A stretch of DNA of 64,000 bases, taken from JAAUTS01 sp034440395 (GTDB lineage: Bacteria; Verrucomicrobiota; Verrucomicrobiia; Methylacidiphilales; JAAUTS01). The notes under the pieces were generated by a model that saw only the letters and a list, made by a program, of their open reading frames with translations, searched no databases and was not told the origin of the DNA. Position 1 is the first letter of the stretch. Every line of letters begins with the position of its first letter. Position numbers and translations under genes: made by a program. The stretch covers positions 14,108-78,107 of the forward strand of contig JAWXBW010000004.1 in NCBI GenBank assembly GCA_034440395.1, given 5' to 3'. Below are positions 63,935 to 64,000 of this stretch, piece after piece.

Positions 63935-64000
63935 CTCCTAGGAGGAATAATGAAAAATGAATAAACTATCTATAAGAGTTAGACAGGCTAAGTGTTAGAA

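Overview
The window looks like chromosomal DNA of a Verrucomicrobiota (PVC superphylum) bacterium with a Gram-negative envelope. Three things point there: an exosortase fused to an EpsI-like domain together with a PEP-CTERM protein; a tiny basic protein resembling the small PVC signature protein; and a complete rod-shape and lipid II module (murJ, mreBCD, mrdA, rodA, rng). The phylum call is inference; no rRNA gene or other phylogenetic marker was compared.

Layout. 1-10.8 kb: type II secretion operon gspG-H-I-J-K-L-M, a GspC/PilP-like periplasmic protein, then gspD-E-F. 10.8-23.1 kb: cNMP-binding protein, small PVC-like protein, exosortase, NUDIX pair, exosortase-EpsI fusion, Nif3-like protein, an OmpA/MFS/M32 carboxypeptidase operon, a DUF4114 PEP-CTERM protein with a helical-repeat partner, and a decayed vapBC-type toxin-antitoxin pair. 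23.2-39.9 kb: glnD with a GAF histidine kinase, an ankyrin/L,D-transpeptidase lipoprotein, an outer-membrane barrel protein, an aquaporin-like channel, hemW-like, an amino-acid permease, a TolC/RND efflux pair and murJ. 40-47.6 kb: mreB-mreC-mreD-mrdA-rodA-rng. 47.7-49.95 kb: tRNA-Pro(GGG), a degenerate copy of its 3' half, and three broken genes (an amber-interrupted gene, a frameshifted PIN-domain gene, a glycoside-hydrolase remnant): a decaying accessory pocket beside a tRNA.

50-63.7 kb is the most interesting part. It holds a YciF-like ferritin, DUF3309, CsbD, DUF1328 and DUF3185 small stress proteins, a lipoprotein, an OmpA protein, cardiolipin synthase, a GH13 branching-type enzyme, two histidine kinases, two single-domain response regulators and an NtrC-type sigma-54 activator. 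Four sequences with the sigma-54 signature (GG, ten bases, GC) lie in front of the leading genes of these operons. Around them, in intergenic DNA, are repeated TCGTGCA sites. The promoter-proximal site sits about 90-94 bp from the promoter in three cases, and two site pairs share an identical 31-bp spacing. I read this as one self-contained sigma-54 envelope/osmotic-stress regulon whose activator is encoded inside it.

All positions and motifs come from reading the sequence by eye; no homology search or structure prediction was run.
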